Shown: positions 1 to 5,911 of the stretch, piece after piece
Layout of the letters: each line of letters starts with the position of its first letter
Numbering within the stretch: the stretch's first letter is position 1
DNA from: Planctomicrobium sp.
GTDB lineage: Bacteria; Planctomycetota; Planctomycetia; Planctomycetales; Planctomycetaceae
Direction: 5' to 3'
DNA: 6,253 bases
NCBI GenBank assembly: GCA_029259835.1
Contig: JAJDEL010000675.1
Location: 1-6,253 of the forward strand
Program-made: the position numbers and the translations under genes
The notes under the pieces: generated by a model
The model's input: only the letters and a program-made list of their open reading frames with translations
Told to the model about the DNA's origin: nothing
The model's database searches: none

Positions 1-113
1 ATCGAGTTGCCGAACAACACAGCTATTCAGTGAGCTTTCTTCCAGTGGGACCAGAAGACGAAACGGTCGGATCGCCGACACAGATGAGCGTCTTTGAAAG
101 GAACGAAAAATGA
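1..113 (+). CDS. hen1: Hen1-like RNA 3'-terminal 2'-O-methyltransferase, C-terminal end only (5' partial)
   Basis: The reading frame starting at base 3 is open from the left edge to a TGA at 111-113. It encodes about 36 residues, including SFLPVGPEDETVGSPTQMSVF. From memory this matches the end of bacterial Hen1, where a GPEDP-x-x-G-x-PTQMAVF-type tail closes the methyltransferase domain. Hen1 methylates the 2'-OH of the 3'-terminal ribose of broken RNA and activates the ligase domain of Pnkp, so it is the expected partner of the Pnkp gene at 3248-5851. Its stop overlaps the next start by four bases (ATGA), which supports this frame being real; the other two forward frames stop at 33 and 97. 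Catalytic residues lie outside the window, so activity cannot be judged. The identification rests on a short tail plus context. Confidence 0.8.
   Translation, partial: RVAEQHSYSVSFLPVGPEDETVGSPTQMSVFERNEK
98..102 (+). promoter_or_regulatory. Ribosome binding site for the 110-733 gene
   Basis: AAGGA lies 7 bases before the ATG at 110, inside the last codons of the upstream hen1-like frame. It supports the ATG at 110 as the true start and, with the ATGA overlap, translational coupling. Confidence 0.55.
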
Positions 114-733
114 GCTTTGAACTTTCACCTGACCCTCAATCAGCCTACCGTGATTTGCTACCACACCTTGGGACAGCCAAAAAAATCCGTGTTACAAGAT
201 CTTTCTGGAAAGAGGAGTTGATGAATGGATATCTAATGGGACTCTCAGAAGAATTGGGAGTTATTCATTGTTTTGATGATTTCGAACCGGACGGGTATAC
301 GATCTTCCGTTTAAGAGATGTCGTTGAAATTCGGTCAAGTGCTTTCGAACGTCACTGGGACCGAATGCTTTTGGGAGAAGGATTGCTGAGTGGTTTGGAA
401 GTCAATCTCTCTGTCGACTTGACTGATATAAAGTCCGCAGTTCATTCGATTGACTCGAATCATCAATTCATGATCGTAGAAGTGGAGAATAACGATGCCC
501 CTGATGGCTGGGACAGTTATTCAATTGGGCAAGTTGCGGCATTCAGTGATGATGAGTTGATTTTCGATGACTTCGATGGTCGAGGTCGGTGGGACGATGT
601 CCCGTCTTATCTTCTCTGGAAATCGATCTCCTTGATCCATTTCAAAACACCCTATATCAATACCTTCAGAAAATACCTGACCGGAACACCATCAGCAGAA
701 CAAGATCGTTCAAGTCAGCATGGTGAACAATGA
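110..733 (+). CDS. Unrecognised 207-aa protein with two copies of a small beta-rich domain
   Basis: I do not assign a function. The protein is soluble and acidic, with no signal peptide or membrane segment. Residues ~25-88 run as a basic strand (KKIRVTRSFW), then NGYLMGLSEELGVIHCFDDF, DGYTIFRLRDVVEIRSS and a helix ERHWDRML. Residues ~118-190 follow the same order: a strand (FMIVEVEN), SIGQVAAFSDDELIFDDFDG, a strand pair ending KSISLIHF and a helix YINTFRKYL. This looks like a duplicated barrel-type fold, possibly SH3- or LSm-like (inference). The tail 191-207 is polar and probably disordered. The ATG is chosen because it overlaps the hen1-like stop (ATGA) and has AAGGA 7 bases upstream. The gene's stop overlaps the next start in the same way, so it is tightly built into the RNA-repair operon. 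Its G+C appears lower than that of pnkp in hand-counted samples. Confidence 0.9.
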   Translation: MSFELSPDPQSAYRDLLPHLGTAKKIRVTRSFWKEELMNGYLMGLSEELGVIHCFDDFEPDGYTIFRLRDVVEIRSSAFERHWDRMLLGEGLLSGLEVNLSVDLTDIKSAVHSIDSNHQFMIVEVENNDAPDGWDSYSIGQVAAFSDDELIFDDFDGRGRWDDVPSYLLWKSISLIHFKTPYINTFRKYLTGTPSAEQDRSSQHGEQ

Positions 734-1680
734 AAAGAGGAAATGCGAATTTGGGCATTTTGATCTTCCCGGTAGGTACGCAAGTTGTAATTTTGCGGGA
801 TCTCATTGCGTCGAACGAGCGAGTCATGCACCCTCGTGGATCTGTTGGTGTGGTTGTGAGATCCCCCAGAGACCTTCAGCATTCGTACCGAGTTCGGTTT
901 CTCGATGGTGTGGAAGAATCGTTGAAGTCGGGTGATCTGACGACTCTTGCCAAGTTCAAGGAAGGTGACATCGGAATTAAAACGATTTCCTTCGAACGAG
1001 ACGATTTGTTCGACCGAGTGATTTTTCAGTGCGTCATCGGATCACAGGCATACGGTCTGGCGGATAGCGAATCGGATATTGACCGACGTGGTTTCTACCT
1101 GCCGCCTGCGGAGCGGCACTGGTCACTGTACGGCGTTCCTGAACAACTTGAATGTCACGAGACACAAGAAACCTACTGGGAAATCCAGAAGTTTCTCATT
1201 CTGGCTCTCAAGGCGAACCCAAACGTACTGGAATGCCTCTACTCACCGTTGGTAGAAAAAGCGACACCGTTGGCTGAAGAACTGTTGGGAATGCGTGACA
1301 TGTTTCTATCCCGGCTCGTTTACCAAACGTACAACGGTTACGTGATGTCACAGTTCAAGAAAATGCAAGCAGATATCCGCAATCACGGAGAAGTGAAATG
1401 GAAACACGTCATGCACCTGATCCGCCTGTTGATCTCCGGCATCAGCGTGCTCCGTGACGGATTAGTTCCGGTGCGAGTAGACGATCATCGTGAACAATTA
1501 CTGGCGATCAAACGTGGAGATATGCCGTGGGAAGAAACCGAAAAATGGCGTCTCAGCCTAAATACTGAATTCAACAAGGCACTGGGAGAAACGAAATTGC
1601 CGGAACGCCCTGACTATGAGAAGGCGAATGCGTTTTTAGTAAAGGCTCGTAGAGCGGCATTGTCGGAGGAACTGTCATGA
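730..1680 (+). CDS. rlaP: RlaP-family nucleotidyltransferase with N-terminal SH3-like domain
   Basis: Residues 1-75 look like a small SH3/KOW-like barrel (PVGTQVVILRDL, RGSVGVVV, YRVRFLDG). The nucleotidyltransferase core begins near residue 95: VIGSQAYGLADSESDIDRRG carries the Gly-Ser pair (G104, S105) and the metal-binding pair D116/D118. A third carboxylate is less clear; Glu147 just before the conserved KF (154-155) is the best candidate. NPNVLECLYSPLV (163-175), the helical KHVMHLIRLLISG segment and the closing LPERPDYEKANAFLVKARR fit what I recall of PF10127 (RlaP), a DNA polymerase beta superfamily group linked to RNA-repair operons. The reaction and substrate are not known to me; nucleotide transfer to an RNA end is a reasonable guess. 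The start is set by the ATGA overlap with the previous gene (only a weak GGTG upstream), and the stop overlaps the next start likewise. Cytoplasmic. Confidence 0.88.
   Translation: MKRGNANLGILIFPVGTQVVILRDLIASNERVMHPRGSVGVVVRSPRDLQHSYRVRFLDGVEESLKSGDLTTLAKFKEGDIGIKTISFERDDLFDRVIFQCVIGSQAYGLADSESDIDRRGFYLPPAERHWSLYGVPEQLECHETQETYWEIQKFLILALKANPNVLECLYSPLVEKATPLAEELLGMRDMFLSRLVYQTYNGYVMSQFKKMQADIRNHGEVKWKHVMHLIRLLISGISVLRDGLVPVRVDDHREQLLAIKRGDMPWEETEKWRLSLNTEFNKALGETKLPERPDYEKANAFLVKARRAALSEELS
1665..1670 (+). promoter_or_regulatory. Strong ribosome binding site for the second nucleotidyltransferase
   Basis: GGAGGA sits 6 bases before the ATG at 1677, within the last codons of the preceding gene. 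It is the best Shine-Dalgarno match in the window and fixes the start at the ATGA overlap. Confidence 0.7.
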
Positions 1681-2426
1681 ACATTGATCCACGATTACAC
1701 AAGCAAGTCGAAGACCATCCGCACCCGCTGCTGTTCACCACAATCAGCGGGGCGCATCTGTACGGCTTTCCGTCTCCTGATTCGGACTTCGACTTGCGAG
1801 GTGCGCACATTCTTCCACTCGCTGATGTGATTGGTTTGAAGACCGGTCAAGAAACGGTCGACAAGACCAGCATTCACGATGGTTTGGAAATCGATCTGGT
1901 CACGCACGACATCAAGAAGTTCATGGGCTTAATGCTCAAGAAGAACGGCTACGTGCTGGAGCAGTTGCTTTCACCACTGGTTGTTCGAACCACTCCTGAA
2001 CATGAAGAACTGAAAGCAATCGCTGCCGACTGCATCACGAAGCACCATGCACATCACTACTTCGGTTTTGCTGCCACGCAATGGAAACTGTTCCGAAAGG
2101 AAACGCCTCCAAGAGTGAAGCCGCTTCTCTACGTCTACCGTGTGCTCCTGACCGGAATCCATCTAATGAGGACCGGCGAGATCGAAGCAAATTTGGTTTA
2201 CTTGAACGAGTCGGCGAAGTTGCCGTACATCCCGGAACTCATCGAACGCAAAGTCAGCGGTCCCGAGAAAGGTCAACTTGAGCAAGCCGACCTCGAATTC
2301 CACGAGCGAGAATACAATCGCCTAAGAACCGAGCTGGAACAGGCATATCAGCAAAGCGATCTACCGGAACGACCAAGCGGCGGAGCAGCGTTGAATGACC
2401 TCTTGGTGCGTTTGAGAATGAATTAG
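1677..2426 (+). CDS. Second, divergent RlaP-type (PF10127-like) nucleotidyltransferase
   Basis: This 249-residue protein has the nucleotidyltransferase core right at its N-terminus. TISGAHLYGFPSPDSDFDLR holds the Gly-rich signature (S24-G25) and the metal pair D37/D39, and EIDLVTHDIKKF (71-82) supplies the third carboxylate at D73, so all three catalytic acids appear present. It then follows the same plan as its neighbour: KKNGYVLEQLLSPLVV matches KANPNVLECLYSPLV, and a helical VYRVLLTGIHLMRTGEIEAN segment matches the neighbour's HLIRLLISGISVLRDGLVPV, ending in a charged helix (~205-225) and LPERPSGGAALNDLLVRLR. It lacks the SH3-like extension. The pair probably arose by an old duplication or joint recruitment and may form a heterodimer or act on different ends (inference). 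It starts at an ATGA overlap with a strong GGAGGA site. Confidence 0.88.
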   Translation: MNIDPRLHKQVEDHPHPLLFTTISGAHLYGFPSPDSDFDLRGAHILPLADVIGLKTGQETVDKTSIHDGLEIDLVTHDIKKFMGLMLKKNGYVLEQLLSPLVVRTTPEHEELKAIAADCITKHHAHHYFGFAATQWKLFRKETPPRVKPLLYVYRVLLTGIHLMRTGEIEANLVYLNESAKLPYIPELIERKVSGPEKGQLEQADLEFHEREYNRLRTELEQAYQQSDLPERPSGGAALNDLLVRLRMN

Positions 2427-2428
2427 GA
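2425..2428 (+). promoter_or_regulatory. Ribosome binding site supporting a GTG start at 2435
   Basis: AGGA overlaps the TAG stop of the preceding gene and ends 6 bases before GTG at 2435. No ATG in that frame is better placed, so the GTG start is preferred. Confidence 0.5.
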
Positions 2429-2434
2429 CATGTC

Positions 2435-3235
2435 GTGACTATAGAACCTTATCGAAATAATGATCCTAGAACGGTCGATGAACTATTCAATGCAACGCTC
2501 AGCGAAAGCGACGAAGAATCCGTCTGGACTGCCGTTTGTGCACTTCATTGGCGAGGGACTCGTGAAGTTTTTCAACGAGCCGCAGAACTGTGCGTGAGTC
2601 AGTGCTCTCACGAACGTGCGGTTGGTGCCGACATTCTCGGTCAGCTTGGTGTTCACGAAAGATCTTTCCCTGATGAGTCGACCAAACTTTTACGCAGTAT
2701 GTTGAAGATTGACGAAGAAGCTGATGTGTTAGATTCTGTCCTCATAGCGTTATCCCACCATCACGATCTTAGCGCTGTTCCAATTGTGGTTCGCTTTTCA
2801 AAACATTCTGACCCTGATGTGAGACGTGCAACTGTTTTCGCCCTCACTGGTTACGAGACTCAGCAGGCTATTGAGTGCTTGCTCTCTCTCAGTAACGATC
2901 CTATTCCCAATGTTCGAGACTGGGCAACTTTCGCACTCGGGACTCAAATCGAACTTGATACGCCTGAGATTCGTGATGCCCTTGCAGATCGCCTGAGAGA
3001 TCCCGACATCGATACTCGTGCAGAGGCACTCGTCGGATTAGCTTACCGGAAAGATGGGCGTACCATCGACGCAATGAAAAAGGAATTGTCCTCCGCATCC
3101 GTCGGAACCTTAGTCATCGAGGCTGCAGAGTTAATCGCCTCGAATGAATTACATTCCCACCTGATAGCCCTACGGAAGTGGTGGGACGTTGATCCTGAGC
3201 TTCTTGAACGGGCGATTTCAGTTTCACAATCGTAA
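2435..3235 (+). CDS. HEAT-repeat protein
   Basis: This is a 266-residue, all-helical, acidic protein without signal peptide or membrane segment. HEAT-type repeats are plainest at DPDVRRATVFAL (126-137), the VRDWATFALG stretch (160-169) and DPDIDTRAEALVGLA (190-203); earlier, looser repeats cover ~28-110 (including ERAVGADILGQLG, 60-72) and a last one ~207-260. The spaced D-x-x-V-R pattern at the inner helices is the usual HEAT hallmark. The string VRDWATFALG, then DTPEIRDAL, then DTRAEALVGLA, matches my memory of a widespread family of stand-alone HEAT proteins of unknown role. Such proteins usually act as binding scaffolds, so it may bridge the repair enzymes or hold RNA (inference). It sits 8 bases after the second nucleotidyltransferase and 12 before pnkp, in the same operon. 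It could also be a passenger gene. Confidence 0.9.
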   Translation: MTIEPYRNNDPRTVDELFNATLSESDEESVWTAVCALHWRGTREVFQRAAELCVSQCSHERAVGADILGQLGVHERSFPDESTKLLRSMLKIDEEADVLDSVLIALSHHHDLSAVPIVVRFSKHSDPDVRRATVFALTGYETQQAIECLLSLSNDPIPNVRDWATFALGTQIELDTPEIRDALADRLRDPDIDTRAEALVGLAYRKDGRTIDAMKKELSSASVGTLVIEAAELIASNELHSHLIALRKWWDVDPELLERAISVSQS

Positions 3236-3247
3236 ACTATCAACTCA

Positions 3248-5851
3248 ATGAAAATCAAGATTCCAAAACTGTCACTCGTTGTTCTGATCGGTCCCAGTGG
3301 GGCGGGGAAGAGTACGTTTGCACGTCAACACTTTCTCTCGACCGAAGTAATTTCGTCCGATTCTTGCCGGGCGATGGTCAGTGACGACGAGAATGATCAG
3401 ACCGTTACGAACGACGCTTTTGAACTGCTGCACTATATCGCATCCAAGCGTCTTGCCTTGGGGAAACTAGCGGTTGTCGATGCGACTAACGTGCAGCCGG
3501 AGTCTCGTCGAACGTGGGTGCAGCTTGCTCGTCAGTTTCACTGTCTACCAGTCGCCATCGTGTTGAATGCGCCGGAATCGGTTTGTCTCGAGCGGAACCG
3601 GGACCGGAACGACAGGACGTTCGGACCTCACGTCGTGCGGCAGCAGCGTTCACAACTTCGCCGCTCGTTGAACAAACTCAAGCGAGAAGGCTTTCGGCAC
3701 ATCTTCGTCATGGACAAGGTTGACGAAATTGAAACAGCCACGGTTGAGCGAGTGCCGTTGTGGAACGACAAGCGTGATGAGCACGGACCGTTCGACATCA
3801 TCGGTGACATTCATGGTTGCTGCGATGAGTTTGAAGAATTGCTTGATCAACTTGGATATGAACTGATTGCGTTTGCGCCTGGTGAACCATCGCTCCATAG
3901 TGGCCCTGTTTATTCGCATCCGGAAGGTCGCAAAGCCGTCTTTGTCGGCGATCTTGTGGATCGAGGACCGAGAGTGCTGGATACAGTCCGTATTGTGGCG
4001 ACGATGGTAGCTTCTGGCACCGGCATCTGTGTTCCCGGCAATCACGATGTGAAACTGCTGCGGAAGTTGCGAGGCAAGAATCCGCAAATGACGCATGGCC
4101 TGGCAGAGTCCTTCGGGGAGATCGAAGCCTTGCCGGATGATGTGCGTGAGCCGTTCTGCAAGTCCCTCGCTGATTTTCTCGATGGTCTTGTGAGCCATTA
4201 CGTTTTGGATAACGGAAAGCTCGTGGTTGCCCATGCTGGAATGAAAGAGGAAATGCAAGGGCGTGGCTCTGGCAAGGTGCGTGAGTTCGCACTGTACGGA
4301 GAAACGACCGGAGAAACGGACGAGTTCGGGATGCCGGTGCGGCTTAATTGGGCGGCGGAATACCGAGGGTCGGCGAACGTCGTTTACGGTCATACTCCCG
4401 TTCCAGAACCGGAGTGGCTCAATCGTACGGTCAACGTCGATACAGGCTGCGTTTTCGGCGGCAAGCTAACGGCACTTCGTTATCCCGAGAATGAATTCGT
4501 CTCTGTCCCGGCCAAGCAAACTTACTGTGAATCATCACGACCGTTTCTCAACAACGATCAGCAAGCACCGTCGCTGACTGCCCAGCAATTACACGACGAC
4601 ATCCTTGACGCCGAAGACGTGATCGGGAAGCGTATCATCTCCACTCGGCTCGGACGCAATGTGACGATTCGAGAGGAGAACGCTACTGCTGCGCTGGAAG
4701 TGATGAGCCGTTTCGCCGCCAATCCGAAATGGCTCATTTATCTTCCGCCCACGATGTCCCCGTCCGAGACAACTAGCGAATCCGGTTTGTTGGAACATCC
4801 CGCTGAAGCATTTTCTTATTACCGCAGCCAAGGTGTTCCACAGGTCGTGTGCGAAGAAAAGCATATGGGATCGAGAGCGGTCGTTGTCGTTTGCAAAGAC
4901 GAAGAGGCGGCTCGTGATCGATTTGGAGTCAACGAAGGAGAATCGGGAATCGTCTACACTCGTACCGGCAGACGGTTTTTCAAAGATTTAGAACTCGAAC
5001 AGCAGTTCCTCCAACGACTCCGAACTGCAATGACGGCAGCGAGATTCTGGGATCAATTCGACACGACATGGGCGTGCCTTGATTGCGAATTGATGCCGTG
5101 GTCGGCGAAGGCGCAAGAGCTTCTGAAATCTCAATATGCAGCGGTCGGTGCAGCAGGAAGCGCTTCGCTCCCAGAAGTGGTTGAAGTATTGAAACGAACC
5201 ACAGCGAGGATGGGCGATAACGGACGGGAAGTCGATGAAGTATTGAAACGATTCGGCGAACGTCGAACATCCATCGAGCAATTCGTGACGGCCTACCAAC
5301 AATACTGCTGGCCGGTGGAATCTCTGGATGACATGAAGCTGGCTCCGTTTCACTTGTTGGCGACCGAAGGCAAAGTCCACATTGATCAAAACCACGTCTG
5401 GCACATGGAGACACTGGCGAAGGTCTGTCGTGAGAACAGTGATATTCTGCTGGCAACCGAGTTCAACGTCATCGATGTCACAGATATCGATAGTCAAACG
5501 GCAGGCATCGATTGGTGGACGAGCCTGACTGGAAAAGGCGGTGAAGGCATGGTCGTCAAACCAAGTGAGTGGGTCATGCGTGGTAAGAAGGGAATGGTCC
5601 AACCTGCCGTGAAGTGTCGTGGCAAGGAATACCTGCGGATCATTTACGGCCCGGATTACACAGCCGACCAGCATCTTCCTCGATTACGAAATCGCAGTCT
5701 GGGTCGCAAACGATCACTGGCGCTGCGTGAATTCGCCCTCGGTATCGAAGCCTTGGAACGATTCGTAAGAAAGGAACCACTACGTCGAGTCCACGAATGC
5801 GTCTTCGGCGTACTGGCAATGGAAAGCGAACCGGTGGACCCAAGGTTGTGA
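3248..5851 (+). CDS. pnkp: Trifunctional polynucleotide kinase-phosphatase-ligase (bacterial Pnkp)
   Basis: At 867 residues it matches the usual bacterial length (Clostridium thermocellum Pnkp, ~870). Kinase, 1-~170: P-loop GPSGAGKST (15-23, K21/S22), SSDSCR with D38/R41, and R116/R120 in ERNRDR; it phosphorylates 5'-OH ends. Phosphatase, ~180-415: calcineurin-type motifs GDIHG (186-190), GDLVDRG (234-240), GNHD (264-267), HAG (329-331), YGHTP (380-384) and VDTGC (397-401); it removes 2',3'-cyclic and 3' phosphates. Ligase/adenylyltransferase, ~475-867: motif I EEKHMGSR with the AMP-accepting lysine K538, LDCELMPWSAKA (611-622), EGMVVKP (766-772), PAVKCRGKEYLRIIYGPDY (786-804), and the Pnkp-specific C-terminal module with RSLALREFALGIEALERF. 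All signature residues are present, so all three activities are expected. In the family, ligation needs Hen1, whose gene tail opens this window. The start is the ATG just before the P-loop region; there is no clear Shine-Dalgarno site in the 12-base gap. Confidence 0.98.
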   Translation: MKIKIPKLSLVVLIGPSGAGKSTFARQHFLSTEVISSDSCRAMVSDDENDQTVTNDAFELLHYIASKRLALGKLAVVDATNVQPESRRTWVQLARQFHCLPVAIVLNAPESVCLERNRDRNDRTFGPHVVRQQRSQLRRSLNKLKREGFRHIFVMDKVDEIETATVERVPLWNDKRDEHGPFDIIGDIHGCCDEFEELLDQLGYELIAFAPGEPSLHSGPVYSHPEGRKAVFVGDLVDRGPRVLDTVRIVATMVASGTGICVPGNHDVKLLRKLRGKNPQMTHGLAESFGEIEALPDDVREPFCKSLADFLDGLVSHYVLDNGKLVVAHAGMKEEMQGRGSGKVREFALYGETTGETDEFGMPVRLNWAAEYRGSANVVYGHTPVPEPEWLNRTVNVDTGCVFGGKLTALRYPENEFVSVPAKQTYCESSRPFLNNDQQAPSLTAQQLHDDILDAEDVIGKRIISTRLGRNVTIREENATAALEVMSRFAANPKWLIYLPPTMSPSETTSESGLLEHPAEAFSYYRSQGVPQVVCEEKHMGSRAVVVVCKDEEAARDRFGVNEGESGIVYTRTGRRFFKDLELEQQFLQRLRTAMTAARFWDQFDTTWACLDCELMPWSAKAQELLKSQYAAVGAAGSASLPEVVEVLKRTTARMGDNGREVDEVLKRFGERRTSIEQFVTAYQQYCWPVESLDDMKLAPFHLLATEGKVHIDQNHVWHMETLAKVCRENSDILLATEFNVIDVTDIDSQTAGIDWWTSLTGKGGEGMVVKPSEWVMRGKKGMVQPAVKCRGKEYLRIIYGPDYTADQHLPRLRNRSLGRKRSLALREFALGIEALERFVRKEPLRRVHECVFGVLAMESEPVDPRL
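5182..5251 (+). repeat. 16-bp direct repeat inside the pnkp ligase region
   Basis: TGAAGTATTGAAACGA occurs exactly at 5182-5197 and again at 5236-5251, a period of 54 bases (18 codons), so both copies are in frame. Each encodes EVLKR (residues 646-650 and 664-668) in a helical segment between ligase motifs. The amino-acid repeat in a helix may be chance or a small duplication; no role is implied. Confidence 0.6.
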
Positions 5852-5902
5852 GCCTGATTAAACTTGTTGTTAGAACGGACCAGTCGAATCACTGGTGTTG
5901 AT

Positions 5903-5908
5903 GGGGGA
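5903..5908 (+). promoter_or_regulatory. Likely ribosome binding site for the last gene
   Basis: GGGGGA lies 3 bases before ATG 5912 and 6 bases before the in-frame ATG at 5915. The spacing suits the second ATG slightly better, so the true start may be 5915. Confidence 0.4.
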
Positions 5909-5911
5909 AAG

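Noticed and set aside
720..935. Plus-strand frame starting ATG at 720
   Set aside because: It runs in another frame inside the first nucleotidyltransferase gene, with a product rich in Cys, Ser and Trp and no domain. The ATGA-coupled start at 730 leads into the real gene.
4299..4321. Short repeat ggagaaacg within pnkp
   Set aside because: It encodes GETTGETDEF, which I recall as conserved in bacterial Pnkp, so protein constraint explains it.
3650..4393. Long open frame on the minus strand (247 codons)
   Set aside because: It lies wholly inside pnkp, whose phosphatase motifs are read on the + strand. The minus-strand product shows no recognisable domain and is a shadow of pnkp codon structure.
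4988..5674. Minus-strand open frame of 228 codons
   Set aside because: Antisense to the pnkp ligase domain with its conserved motifs; low-complexity, Cys/Arg/His-rich product without a domain pattern.
5852..5911. Rho-independent terminator after pnkp
   Set aside because: The only stem found (5879-5896) is 6 bases, not G+C-rich, and has no following T-run.
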